From NCBI GenBank assembly GCA_037893225.1, contig JAZGUH010000699.1, forward strand, positions 248,001 through 312,000: DNA of 64,000 bases, given 5' to 3'. Shown one piece after another: positions 21,924 to 34,120 of the stretch. The number at the start of each line of letters is the position of its first letter. The stretch's first letter is position 1. A program made the position numbers and the translations under genes. This DNA is from Hippasteria phrygiana (Eukaryota; Echinodermata; Asteroidea; Valvatida; Goniasteridae). Under the pieces are notes generated by a model. It was not told the DNA's origin. It saw only the letters and a program-made list of their open reading frames with translations, and did not search any database.

Positions 21924-24900
21924 CTGTTTTGATACAACTCCTGAAGTCGGAAATGTAAATAACCCAAAGCGGAGATAGCTGGGTATTTGTCGCTCTTATC
22001 GATGCACTCGATGACGGCATCGTTGTCAGGGTAACCAAAGAAAGCTATCGACTGGCGAGACTTGGCACGTTCCTCCGGCGTATCGTCCATGAGCACACGG
22101 TGTTTCTGAAAATGTAAAAACAAGTTTTGAGATGCGCTCAACTTTTTGGACCCTCATGTACTTAATCAGGGTCAGGATGGTGAAGTGATATTTTCATCGC
22201 CTTCCAACTCTATGACCCTGGTTCGAATCCTACCAGGACACGATGTGGAAGGGGTGGTCAGTCCCTACTTGATTGTTTCGGTTCTCCCTGAGAAACTATT
22301 TGAAATTCCTCCCACTTAAACTGGCATTTCCTTCGTTTTCTCTCGATGGGTTCTTGGCTAGTATAAGTTCGCAGTTCAAATCCAGGCTAAATAAATATAA
22401 TAAAATATTAAACGTTGTGACAAACAATTGCTGCTAGACCTAGACATGCTGCTAGCCCTTTTAAAGCCATTTTTTGCCAGCCCGAAGGGGTCTAAAAAGC
22501 ATTAAACCTAGTTAGTAAAGCTATGACTTTATACCAAAAGAATTACAGGTAAAATTCCAGTGATAAAAGTTTCATGGGTCTGAAGTTTGGATCCTAGCAC
22601 AATCTTTCTCGAGGCAAAATGACACAATTAAGAACAAAAAATGACAAGGAAATGCACCAAAATTATTTCCCTCACAATGCAAGAAATTGGAAAGCAAAAG
22701 ACTCGTTTTCAGCATCTGCAGTAAGAAGTCCTTTTGATGATGGTAAAAAAGAAAGAAAAAGGCTTCCCTGTACATTTTTGTAAAAACTAACTAAATACTT
22801 ACTGTGGCTGGATATACGTCGGATGTCCAGCGCTGCATTAAGCTGCCAGTATTAACCAGAATACCGCCCTCTATCATGGGAACCTGGATGTAGCTGCCCT
22901 CAATCTTACAAACCTATTTTTGAAGAAAAAAAATATCAAAAAGCAGACAATCGGATCAAAAATTAATATCCAAACAAAAAAAAATTAAAATGAAATGAAA
23001 TAAACAAAATTAATAATAATAATACAAAATAAAAAAATTAGGGGGGGGGGGGAGATTGTCACTTTTTGCACAATTTTGTCTATGAAAGATTTTTTCTGGG
23101 TCTACCCCTTCTGCCCCAGGGTTGAATTTCATCAAACTGGACAACAGCAAAATTGCATATTGTTTTGGCTGTCTGTTTAAATAATTCCAGCAATATTTGT
23201 TTGTAAAGTACTGCTACAAATAAAGCCGTGGTTAGGATTGGTGTCCAGAAACGAACACTTTTTATACCTGCAGTCCTGGTTTTTGCTGAAACAGCAGCGT
23301 GATCCCGCCGAAGTCTGTGTGTTCCCCGCATCGCACCTGTTGTTCCTTAACGGTGATGTCACTGAGCGAAGGGTAGAAGAGGGTCCTCAGGGTCACTGCG
23401 CTATCACTCCTGGGCTTGGCGTGACATTTCACGAAAAACAGCGGATCCTATTTGAGAGTAAAGATGCAAAAACAAAAAACAAGTTTGTACTGATTTTAAA
23501 CATCAGTTGTCTGCGCTTAATTTCAGATTTGTTCATTGGTCCCACAATATATTTTCAGCCTCAAAAAATTTGTGAGAATTCTTTTAAATTTTTTAAAAAC
23601 TTTTCACAAATAGCCAAATATGTTTTGCAAATATTGGGTTCTTGAAAATGAATTAGTTCCCCAAATAATTTCAACCCCAGTCCTTCCTCATATTTGGTCT
23701 AAAACCACTGAACCAGCTTTTGATTAATTTACATATCACAAAGCTCTACCAGGGTAGATCAAGAAATTTAAAAATAAACCAATCACTAATATCTTGGTTT
23801 CATTTCAAAATCCCAACCAATCCAATTTCCTACCTCAAGTTTGAGTCCGTGTCCCATGATCTCCAGTACTCTGTTATGAAGAGGTAGGCACAGGTCAAAG
23901 AAATGGTTCATGGCGGATTTGAAGCCAGGACACTGGGATTCCGTGGGCCATGCCTGAACGAAAAGTAAACGAATTGTAACATTTCCTGCTTGACAGCCTT
24001 GACTTCCGATGGCCACACAGTTTGAAATAACTATTTGCATTATGGGTTTATGACTTCTGACTAGTGCCCACCCGAACATAGATACTGACAATTTGGGAGA
24101 CCGCCAACATAGGGCAAGATAGCTCAGTTGGTAGAGTGCTTGTACGGTATTCCGGAGGTCGCAGGTTCGAATCCCGGCCCTGCCAGCTTTCTTTGTTCAC
24201 TTTATAAATTCATTGAAATTACCTAGTCAGTTTCCCTTGTGGTTGGTTTGACGATATTTATGGTTTTATTCATTTTTGTTGGTGTGTGAAAAAAACCTGA
24301 TCTTTTTTTCTTTTTTTTTGGGGGGGGGGGGGCATTTTGGCAAGTGGTTTCTGCCAGTCTCCAATTTTGCAGCAATCTTGGTCAGCCCCTCAACATCTCA
24401 ACTTCACCTACAAACTTTTTTGGGGTTCTAGCAATCCTAGGGGTAGCCAATTTTTGAGGATTGAATTTCCAATTTGTTTCGCATTGCAGGAAATCTTTGA
24501 CAAAGTTCTGAAAGGTTTGTAAAATTGTCAAAACTGTTAAAATAATTTTACATTTGAAAGATAATTGTCAAGAATTTCACTCATTAAAAGAGAGACTTTG
24601 GGGAAAGGGGGAGGGGGGATGCCTGCAATGAGCAAATACTTACATCACCAGCTGTTTGTGGATTAAAGTTGAAATTTTCCTTCAGGTCGCCATGGGGTCG
24701 TTCGGGATTAATGCTGTCAAAATGTGTGAAAACAAACAAATACGGTTAATATATATTTTTAAGGAAATGCTCTGATATTCAGTATTAACTTATACGATTA
24801 GGATAATAATTAAAGTGCAAGAGGTAAATATGAACGTCATATCCTGCCCCCCCCCCCCCCAATAAAACAGAAAAGCAATCAAATGTTTTCATTCTATAAA

Positions 24901-25730
24901 ATAAGGACACTAGTTACCATTCTCGGCCTACATTCACGTAACCATGGCTACCGGTGCGTGGGTATTTCAGTTTTACTTCGAGCGGCAGATCAAAATACTT
25001 CTTGGAAACTGCGTATAATTCATCGACCTGCGTGGAGACGGAATACAAATTGAAACTAACTTACGCCTGCCAATGTCTTAGAGATGAACTGCTGCCTACA
25101 ATCAGACAAATCCCTAAAAGGGGCGGAGCCAGGAATATTTGCATGGAGGGTGGTGTCAGATCTGACTTTTTAACTAGACAAATCCCGCAGGGCTGATTCA
25201 ACCCCAAAAGGGGCGGAGCCAGGAATATGAACAAAGGAGGGTGTCTAGATCTTACTTTTTTTGCTCACAGAAAGGTCAGCGAATATGCAAGAGATTGATA
25301 ATCAGTGGCGGATCTACGGGGGGGGGGGGGGGTTTGGGGGTTTAAACCCCCCCCCTTGGGCTGAGAAAAAAATTAAAAATCACCAGTGTCGGGTGTCGAA
25401 AATTCGGCACGCTGGGGTGTGTAGGCCAATCACCTCAGGTAAACCCCCCCCCTTAGTGAAAACCTAGATCCGCCCCTGATAATGATAGCTTAAATGCAAG
25501 AACGAAGGTCAACAAATGGGCGTGGTCTGAATTAGCACATTGTGGTGTTTCGTAATACTGACCTTGTCCTGTGGAAAATCCATGTTGATGATATAGAAGA
25601 ATCCAATGGTAGTCAGTGCGCTGTGGACATCGTCTACAAGTTTCTGAAACTGGCTGCTGTCTGGTCTCTCAAGCGACAAGCGGTAGGCGCTGAAGTCAAT
25701 AACTGGGATCTCAGACGATGAATCTCCCAT
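21920..25730 (-). CDS. Isopenicillin-N-synthase-like 2-oxoglutarate/Fe(II) oxygenase, paralogue B
   Basis: Seven exons in transcription order: 25730-25563, 25027-24918, 24713-24644, 23953-23834, 23447-23268, 22913-22803 and 22105-21920; 314 aa. Intron positions and phases are identical to A and C. Exon 1 is almost the same as in A (three residue changes). Exon 2 is three codons shorter (PRTGSHGY against PRIPGKGSHGY in C). Metal ligands are H199 and D201 (EHTDFGG) and H255 (KHRV, the most canonical of the three); the 2-oxoglutarate pair is R270/S272 (RQS). The C-terminus GYLHFRLQELYQNS differs from A and C. Its TAA stop lies inside the TTAA target of an adjoining MITE. No frameshift or premature stop. 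Middle gene of the array; substrate unknown. Confidence 0.9.
22150..22390 (+). repeat. tRNA-like SINE family C, copy 1 (oxygenase B intron 6)
   Basis: Contains CTATGACCCTGGTTCGAATCC (B-box-like), then ACCAGGACA and a shared tail with CAGTCCCTACTTGATT and TCCTCCCACTT. Colinear with 31263-31540. Confidence 0.65.
24050..24235 (+). repeat. tRNA-derived SINE family A, well preserved copy (oxygenase B intron 3)
   Basis: Head TTATGACTTCTGACTAGTGCC, then GACAATTTGGGAGACCGCC, then a tRNA-like part: GGCAAGATAGCTCAGTTGG, an anticodon-arm-like segment, GCAGGTTCGAATCCC and GCCCTGCCAG. The tail is TTTCTTTGTTCACTTT and CCTAGTCAGTTTCCCTTGTGG. The tRNA-like part can form acceptor, D and T arms with few mismatches, but head and tail are constant between copies, so this is a SINE and not a tRNA gene. 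Confidence 0.85.
25303..25478. mobile_element. hAT-like MITE (CAGTGGCGGATCTA type), oxygenase B intron 1
   Basis: Ends CAGTGGCGGATCTACGG / AACCTAGATCCGCCCCTG are inverted repeats enclosing G- and C-runs. GATAAT lies next to both ends, suggesting an imperfect 8-bp target duplication. Upstream, the segment AAAAGGGGCGGAGCCAGGAA is directly repeated near 25115 and 25205. Confidence 0.65.
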
Positions 25731-28181
25731 GATGAACTCAGTTGTTCTGTTGGGAGAAAAAAAATTAGAGAGAGCGGTTCACACATCGTCTTGGAGGTGC
25801 CCATGCAATTAGGCTAGAGAAAGCGTGCATCCTAAAACTGCTATGATTGAGACCATTCAAAAGTAGAGTGTAATGAACATGACCATACCTTGAAAAAAAA
25901 CTGAAGAACTATACTCTTTGGTTTTTCAACGTTCGGTTTTTTCTCAACCAAACTTTCATCCCCAGAAGTATTTTCGTCAATGCATTCTTTTCAGAGAAAC
26001 TGCACATTTTCAACGGATGGTCGTGTGCATTATTAAGCTCTACTTTTTAAGGACCTTTTTTAATCATAGTAGTTTTAGGACGAATGCTTTCTGTAGCCAT
26101 GTGACCCTTTAACTTCATTGGTGAGCATTCATTGGTCTTGTGCACAACTGCAATGCCCAGTGGGAGGGGGGTGGGGAAACAGAGTGGGCGGCAGGTCGTT
26201 CTTTCTCTTAGTTATGCCACTCAGCATCGCCACTTTGCTTTTAATGAATTGTCATGAAATCAATGTACTATCTCATATAAATAACTACCAGGACCAGCTT
26301 TTGTGCATCAAAAAACAGTTATAACACGGTACACCAACCAAAAGTAAATTAGTCTTTCCAGCACCACCGCCAGCCAACTCCGGCCTATTTTTAGACCGCA
26401 ACAAAAAAACTGCTTTATAAACCGGCAGTGTACACCGGAAACGTACAGGTGTACTTGTATCAATTTCACCCGCGTGCTGTCCAAAATCACTCTTGTACTG
26501 GAGGTAACAAAAAAGCAAAAGATATCTTGTTAAAACACATATTTTATCTGAATAAACCACTCATGAAACGTCAAGAGCAAACTATGCAAAAAATAGTGTA
26601 TCAGGTTTTTTTTCTTTCCATTTTTGGTTCATGTCATCATCGACTGTTGTTTTGGTTCAAAATATATCACTGTTCAATCATTTCAAGGTCCGTTAATAAA
26701 AATGTTTGCATTTGTTTTTCTGTCAACATTTTTTGGTTTATTTCAGACTTTGGAGGCGACATGCAAATCATACTACTACAGCAGGTGTACTGTGACGTTT
26801 AATGATGCTTGAATGGGGTAGTCTGAGAAGTCAAAAAGAGATATGGAATGCATATGCGTACAGGGGGGGAGGAGGGGGGGTTGGAGCCACTGCGTATGCA
26901 TACATGGGGGGGAGGGGGGGTCCAAAAAGTCGGCATTTCGTGCGTACGTACTTTATGGACGGCCCCTTACACATATAGAGACGAAAGAACTTGATACCCA
27001 AACTGGAAATTTCATGATTGAAATATATCATTTTATTTAATAAAAAAAAGATTGAGTGTATATTATACATGTATTATTACAACTGACACTTTATCAAAGC
27101 TTATTGTTATTTACAACAATAAGCCAAGACCAGGTATTTGTAAGATTGATTAACAACAGGACCTGGCATTTTAATCCTAGTAGAATCTTCCAAACGGCTA
27201 AAAATTTAAAATTCAGTAGATGCAGGTTAATTTAGCTTCTTTTTCAACTTGTTTACTACATTCGGCCAATAGAGGGCAGTATTTAAACAAATCAGTTATT
27301 TTTTCCCGATTGTTACGCGGAACAATCGTTGGAAAACTATATAAATTTCAACTTTTCTTGAAAACGACAGCACACCAGGTGCCATCATTTCACAGGATGA
27401 TTGAGATTGCTATTAACTTACAGTGTAGTAAGGTATTTCGTAATAAATTCAGTAAAACAAAATTGGGGAGGATCACTACCTTTAACAAGGATGAAGGAAA
27501 CAAAATTGATGAACTGATTTGTTTTATTTAGTTTGAATTAACAAAAGATTTTTTTGGGGGGGGGGGGGGGGAGCTGTTCAACAAAGTATATCATGTGCAC
27601 AGGTCGGTCAAATTTTCCCTCTGTTGGTGGGTTACCTTATTTTGGGACACCCTGTATTCTCCCTATTTCCCTGCCCAACCCAGGATTTACACCCACAGTG
27701 ATGTACATTCTTGGCAAACACACAGTGAACTACGCCTCATTGAATGGAACTGTCAATCTTTCACTGAATGAAAATATTCCTTCCAAGAAAAAGTTCCATT
27801 GCACAAATAAAGAAAAAAACATTAATTAGTTGTTTTATACAACACCTCCAAAGACGTTCGTCATTTGATATTTTATGAAAAAAATAATACTTAGGCTTAC
27901 ATTTAATTTGACTTCACTTCCATGGCCATTGTACAGTCGACACTAACGCTGCAATCTCACAGCTATAGCATAGTTCATGCTCCACGGTCAATAATGAGGC
28001 GCGCGTGCAATGGAACGAAACAAATGGAACCAAAATGCACGATAAACGGAACCAAACTGCATGATGTATGACGTAAATCATACAATGGAATATCTGTCAA
28101 TGCATTGGGGCAAATGATTCAATGTCATGTGACTAAATTCCACCAATCAAATGACCAGCATCTAGTCAACTCAATGGAATG
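25731..28181. other. Spacer between oxygenase paralogues C and B
   Basis: Contains the presumptive promoter of B, a G-rich pair of short repeats with GTCC/TGCGTACGTAC near 26840-26970, a truncated F3 (27245-27488), a 17-G run near 27555 and mostly unique A+T-rich DNA. No gene recognised. Confidence 0.55.
27245..27488 (+). mobile_element. MITE family F3, truncated copy 3
   Basis: Only the right two-thirds: AATAGAGGGCAGTATTTAAAC, core CGATTGTTACGCGGAACAATC (27307-27328), CAGGTGCCATCATTTCACAGG. Closest to copy 1 at 13900. Confidence 0.7.
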
Positions 28182-31100
28182 TTATTCGACCGGCTTGCCG
28201 AGGTGCCGAGATGAGTAAATATCGCCAAAGACGATGTTCATGTAATCCAAGCTAGTGATGGGTGGGTACTTGTTGCTTTTATCGATGCACTCAATCACGG
28301 CGTCGTTGTCTGGGTGACCGAAGAAGACGACTGACTGCCGAGACTTCTGCCGTTCTTCCGGGCTCTCATCCATGAACACGCAATGTTTCTGAAATATAAA
28401 AAGGTTTCCGAAATATATTAGCATCGTTTACTTCACTGTCAAAGCACTAGTGCATAGAGTACCGGAGGGTGACATCAGTTGGCATGACAACCGATTCCAA
28501 ACAAATGGAGATTTCGACTGTTTCTTTGTTAACGGCCAGTCATGCAAACACATTGACACAAAATAACAAAAGTATTCTGGTTCCAAACATTCATCACTTC
28601 GGTACTCTTATTACATTTGTATTACCAGAGCTATATTAAATTAACCCTAACCCTATTTGATATTCCCGTTGTAACCCATTGGATTGAGCAGCTAACTCAT
28701 AATGTTACAATCCTGTTGGATTCATCAGGCAACAGAAAAATATGTCACAGTTGGATTCTGTTTGATTTAATATATATAGTCATTTATATATTTTTAGTTA
28801 CCCAGCAACTTGGCATGTTGGACTGTGCTGGACTGCGTTGGATTTAGCAGGCTAGTCCTGGGGAACATTGGGGGTTAGGATTAATAGAGTACTAACACCT
28901 TCCCTCGCAGCCATATTTCTAAACTTCCTACGCGGTGCGTGCGTTTTGTGTGTGTAACTGGAGAACAATTTAAAATTACATAAAAATGCTATTGTATGGC
29001 TGTGCTCCCAATACCTGAAAAAAGCACTGGTTTGTTTGTATGCTTTGGTTATCAACACCCAGTTGCGATTTTGTTGACATAGCCACAGTTTGAATAAGAC
29101 CACATGGCCGGTTGACGTCTATAGGTTCATATTCTTTTAATGCTATGATTGGGTGTGCATGCGAAGCCGACCGCTCAACGCACAAGGGAGAGTGTGTACA
29201 TGTTCTATTTTTTTTATGATATAACTATGGGTTGTAACACATATTGAATTCCGACTTGGAAATTTAGAAATGGTTTGGAAAGGGGAATACATTTTGTAGG
29301 TGGATTGAGGTGGAAGGCTTGGACCTACATCACTTGGACCTCATCTTGAAAGCTCAGTTGACCCGATCCACTCCATGTGCACACTGATGAGGGCGATGTC
29401 TGACCTACCACAGAGACTAAAATATATGAGCGAAACCCATACTTACAGCAGCAACATACACATCAGCCGTCCATCGCTGCATCATGTCCCCGATATTAAC
29501 GAGTATGGCGCCCTCTACCACCGGCACCTTGACGTAGGTTCCGTCACGCTTACAAACCTGGGGGCAGGAGGGACATTGAACTTTCAAATCAGACATACAA
29601 CTCAATCGATAAACTGATGAAAAATTGTCGTCTTTATTTGGTGCTTGGAGGTACAGATGAGGGAAAAAAAAGGAAAATTGACAAAGCTAACAATTTTCAT
29701 GTCTATATTAAACCTCTGATGATCTGCTAATCATTCAATAATCTTTACTATTGGCTATGGTGTGCTAAAATGTCTCTAATGCAGGGAAACATTTTTTGAT
29801 GCTTTTGACCCTTTGGCTGTATCAAAGTTGATAACACTTTTCATTTGATTATATTCTTGAAGTGAACTGGAACACAAAAATTAAAGTCCTGATAACCCAT
29901 CAAAATTGAATACAACCTGCTGTTGGAGTTTGTAAGGCTTGGGGTAGTTAGGGTTAATGGAGAGAGAGAAAAAATGTGGCCTCTAAAAAAAGTTAGTTGG
30001 GTAGGAAAACTTAGCTTGTTTTTTTTTTTTTTTTTTTACTTTGCCTAATTTTTTCCACCTGTCCTGGTTCGCCTTGAGGAAAACAGCTATATTCTGGGAT
30101 ACCCTTTTTATGCGTATCACCCAACATTTTAGATTAAAAGGCCACTCGAGGTGTGGGCTACAAAAGACAAGACAAGACAGAAATCACAGGGATAGAAGGT
30201 ATCTATTCACATTTGGTTTGAATTGTGAAAGATTATAGGTGGAAGGGAAGCAGGTTACAGGTAAAAGGAGTTCCAAAGAGAGGCAGTACGGGGGGAAAAA
30301 AACGTGAAGAGTATCTCACAGCACTAGCCTTTGGAACAACAGTGAAAGGAAAAAAATGACAATTCCCATTGATACCTGTAACCCTTGTCTTTGTTGAAAC
30401 AGCAGCGTGATGGCTCCAGCGTCAGTGTGCTCACCCAGTCGCACTTGTTTGTCCTTGACCTCGACGTCGTTTAGCGACGGGTAGAAGAGACTTCTTAGGG
30501 TCATCATGCTGTTAGTCCTGGGATTGGAGTGATGTTTCACAAAAAACAGTGGGTCCTTTGGAGGAACGAACATGCAAACAGAACCATTATTATTTATTTA
30601 TGATGCTGAAATCAAGGATTTTTTCAGCAGCACATATTACACTTACTCTCTGAATGTTCAAAAACATATTTCATATTCTGGCAAGGTTCTTGATCCAAAA
30701 TTTGCAAGGGGTTTCTTTTGGGGGGGGGGGGGGGGGGGGCAGGGTGAGCATTTGTGAGTTAGAACCTATTTTGTCATTTTTTTTTCTCTCCAAATTTAGG
30801 AAAAATTCAGACCCTTAAAAACTTTCAATTACTAATTTTTAATAATAATAACAACAATCTTACATAGCGCCAATTCTGTCAAAATGACGCCTAAGGCGCT
30901 TTACAATCATTAAAAAAATTGACTAAAAACCTTAAATCTTTAAACCCTTCGTAATACAAGCATTTTACATTAAAAATTAAGTTCGAAACAAATTAAAATA
31001 GAATGTTAAGTCCAGAAGAGAATGTTAATAGGGGGGGGGGGGGGAATCTGAATTCTTGGGTTACCAAATTATAGCTTCCAAGAACCACGTGCACTTTTCT

Positions 31101-33134
31101 TACCTCTAGCTTGAGTCCATGTGCCATGACCTCCAGGACCCGGTTATGAATGGGGAGGCACGAGTCAAAAAAATGATTAAAGGTAGTTTTAAAGCCCGGG
31201 CATTCCGTCTCCGTTGGCCACGCCTGAGGAAGTACAAAAAAAGATACCAAGCATCCGTAAACATTGGGAAGTCAGGTTGGCCTTATGGTACTTTCCTCGC
31301 CTTCCACCTCTGTGACCTGGGTTCGAATCCCACCAGGGCCGACATGTGGATTGGGTTTTCAGTCCCTGCCTGATTCCGTGGGTTTTTCTCAGAATATCAT
31401 TCTGGGGTGTTCCTCCCACTTCTAAAACTGAACATTTCTTTGTTGTCTTCCTACAGGTTTCTTCAGGCTTTCGAGCTACAGTGCGATGTGTGCTTTTGAG
31501 GAATGCTTGGTTTCATTGCCAGAAATAATTCAAATAAATAAATACGTCAAACAATCCACAAGGGAAACTGACTAGGTAAATTTGAATACATTTTCAAAGT
31601 GAACAAAGAAACTGGCAGGAGCGGGATTCGAACCTGCGACCTCCGGGTTTATACCGTACCGGCGCTCTACCAACTGAGCTATCTTGCCCGATGTTGGCGG
31701 TCTCCCAAATTGTCAGTATCTTTGTTCGGGTGGGCGCTAGTCAGAAGTCATAAAACCCAGAATGCCGTATAGCCAGGGATCACACCCAATTTTACGATAC
31801 AACCTGGGGATCAAAGTATCGAAGGTTTACGTTATCACCATGTGAGATTGATCTCTTGAGTTGTGTGGTTCTGAGAAGAACTGGTTTGTTTTAACTCGAC
31901 GTTTCAAACAGCATGCTCTGTTCGTCATCAGGAGACTGCCGGACTGTAGCTGGTGCAGGGGCTTAAGTAGTGCTGGCTGGGATCCAGTGCTGGGATCCAG
32001 TGCTGGGATCCAGTGCTGGGATCCAGTGCTGGGATCCAGTGCTGGGATCCAGTGCTGGGATCCAGTGCTGGGGGATTAGTTCGGTGAACCGTTGAGCTGG
32101 GAGATTCTGTTGCAGGATGCCACTTACGTCATCACCAGAATATAATAATAATAATAATAATAATAATTTGGGAGGCTAATCATCCTTACTCGCAGCTGGG
32201 ATGCTGAATTGCGAAGGACGCGGCTACAACGTGGTCAAGTCGCTGGCACGTAAAGGCGCCTCTGGCAGCCGGCCTACATCGACCCATATATGACCACGGA
32301 GCACAGCCAGAGATCGAAAGTGTTTGATTTTTCCGGAGGGAGGAAAGCCGGAGGACCTGAGAAAAACCCTCGTGGCACAGGAGAAAACCAACGCACAACT
32401 CTACTCACATATGGTCCGAGCCGGGAATCGAACCCGGGCCACATTGGTGAGAGGCGAGCGCTTTACGCACAAGCCACCCATGCCACCCAGAATGAATTCA
32501 AATAAATAAACTTACGTCATCACTGGCCACCATAGGATTAAGCTGGAATGCTTCCTTCAGGTCACCAAAAGGTCGTTGGGGATTAGTGCTGCAAATTAAA
32601 AATGGTACACTATTAATTTGTGTCTTCAAAATTATAATGACAGTAACAATGAAACAATGTCCTTTAGTTTTCTTTGGATCTGAACTTTTTGGTGTCATAT
32701 GAGAAAGATCTAAAGTAGCAAAAGAATAAAGAAATGATCCAGACTTACTTTTCTTGCTCTAGATGCACATAACCATGGCTACCCTTCCCAGGGATGCGTG
32801 GGTATTTTTGTTTGATCTCAAGGGGCAGATCAAAAAATGCTTTGGACATTCGATACATCTCCTTGACCTAACAAAGACCAGATGAAATAATAATTCTCAC
32901 AATTTTTGTAATCACGTCCCCAAACAAGTAATACCACTAATCATATTTTTGGGTCAAAATTCTCACTTTTTCTTGTGGAAAGTCTGTGTTGACTATGAAG
33001 AAAAATCCAATGGTAGTCAGTGCATTGTGGACATCGTCTACAAGTTTCTGAAAATGGCTGCTGTCTGGTCTCTCAAGCGACAAGCGGTAGACGCTGAAGT
33101 CAATAACCGGAATCTCGGACGATGAATCTCCCAT
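28182..33134 (-). CDS. Isopenicillin-N-synthase-like 2-oxoglutarate/Fe(II) oxygenase, paralogue C
   Basis: First gene of the array. Seven exons in transcription order: 33134-32967, 32867-32749, 32588-32516, 31223-31104, 30555-30376, 29557-29447 and 28388-28182; 325 aa. It has IPVIDFSVYRLSLE at the N-terminus, YFDLP-like FFDLPLEIKQKYPR in exon 2, RPFGDLKEAF in exon 3 and CPGF...NHFFDSCLP in exon 4. The catalytic core is EHTDAGAITLLFQQ (H203, D205), distal H259 (KHCV) and RQS (R274, S276). The C-terminal tail SSRHLGKPVE is specific to this copy. It shares seven exons with A and B but is the most diverged outside exon 1. It is divergent from OGFOD2. Intron 3 holds four repeats. Cytosolic enzyme by lack of targeting sequence; substrate unknown. 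Confidence 0.92.
28641..28884. mobile_element. TTAA-flanked (piggyBac-like) MITE, oxygenase C intron 6
   Basis: Starts TTAACCCTAACCCTATTTG and ends GGGGGTTAGGATTAA. The internal GGACTGTGCTGGACTGCG is related to 38030-38110 in reverse. Confidence 0.5.
31263..31540 (+). repeat. tRNA-like SINE family C, copy 2 (oxygenase C intron 3)
   Basis: Contains GACCTGGGTTCGAATCCC (B box), ACCAGGGCC and the tail TTTTCAGTCCCTGCCTGATT, TTCCTCCCACTTCTAAAACTG. Confidence 0.65.
31585..31800 (-). repeat. tRNA-derived SINE family A (oxygenase C intron 3)
   Basis: Full-length minus-strand copy: tail, then GGCAGGAGCGGGATTCGAACC, CCAACTGAGCTATCTTGCCC, CGGTCTCCCAAATTGTCAG and the head CTAGTCAGAAGTCATAAAACC. Confidence 0.85.
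31978..32072. repeat. 13-bp minisatellite, about seven units
   Basis: Unit GGATCCAGTGCTG repeated head-to-tail with almost no variation, so young. Located in oxygenase C intron 3. Confidence 0.95.
32165..32500 (-). repeat. tRNA-like SINE family D (oxygenase C intron 3)
   Basis: The minus strand reads GGGTGGCATGGGTGGCTTGTG, then GGCCCGGGTTCGATTCCCGG with a perfect T-arm-like stem. A long tail follows with GAGGGTTTTTCTCAGG and TTTCCTCCCTCCGG. It is preceded on the plus strand by an (AAT)n tract, which would be its 3' tail. Confidence 0.65.
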
Positions 33135-34120
33135 GATGAATCAGATGTTATCTTGACGAGAAAAGACAAAGAGGATAAAATGGGTTTCTGTCTTCCTTTT
33201 CATTAATCAAATCCAGACACATGTACCTAAAACACAGAACAATTTTCTTGACAACTTTTTCGGGGTGGGGGTGGAAGGGGGGTGGGGGTGGAAGGGGGGG
33301 GGGGGGGGGGGGGGTGGTCAACAACAAAGACCAAACCAAAATGAACAACAAAAATAATAAATTTGCTCCCAACAAAATCTGTCCAGAAAATAATTTGATA
33401 TGGGTCAATCAAGAACTGCTTTTCAAAGTGTATCATTATTTTAAGCATGAAAGATGAAGTACCAACTTTGGAAAATAATTTACTTACCAGATTACATCAT
33501 GGCACGGACATGCATTCAATGCAGCATATTCCTCAGCAAAATAAGCTTGTCAGTTGCCTTACTATAAGGTGATTGGGCAATGTAGTTTTTCTCATGCGTC
33601 CAATGAGAAAATGCCCCAAATGATACTTTTAATTTCATTTATTGCATCTTCATTCATTGGAATAAATTTTGACGGAATTGGACAGTTCCACCCACAGCTG
33701 GAATTTAAAACATTTACAAAGAATATGAAACAAATGTGAATTTTATGAACTATTGCAGAGTCCATTAGTCATACACAAAGATTTGACATTCATTTAAGTT
33801 GGTAAAATGGTATTTTCTGATTTCGCCCTCCTGTTCTCGAGGCCAAAATGGAGCCAGCTACCCTATACATCAAACCTATCAAGTGACAGATTGAAACACA
33901 CACAAACTGTGAGAGTTGGTGTTTAGAGTTTTTGATAGGCTGTGATAGTTTAAGTATAGGAATGTTACTAGTTAGTTATCATGGCCTTCTTTATATAAAT
34001 TATGAATATTTCAATATTTTTGTTATTTGTGTGATTGGTAGAACATGCAGGAATGGGTATATTATGTGTGATTGGTCAATTGCGAAGACCAGGTTCACGA
34101 TCGACCATTTGCGGAGGCTA

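Noticed and set aside
24110..24190. Possible tRNA gene (and similar sites at 31612, 41950, 53310, 61060, 63500)
   Set aside because: A- and B-box-like sequence is present, but copies share non-tRNA heads and tails, carry mismatches in stems and lie in introns. They are SINEs.
33148..33457. Poly-Pro and poly-Gly frames around 33.3 kb
   Set aside because: They arise from a G-rich low-complexity tract upstream of oxygenase C; no conserved sequence.
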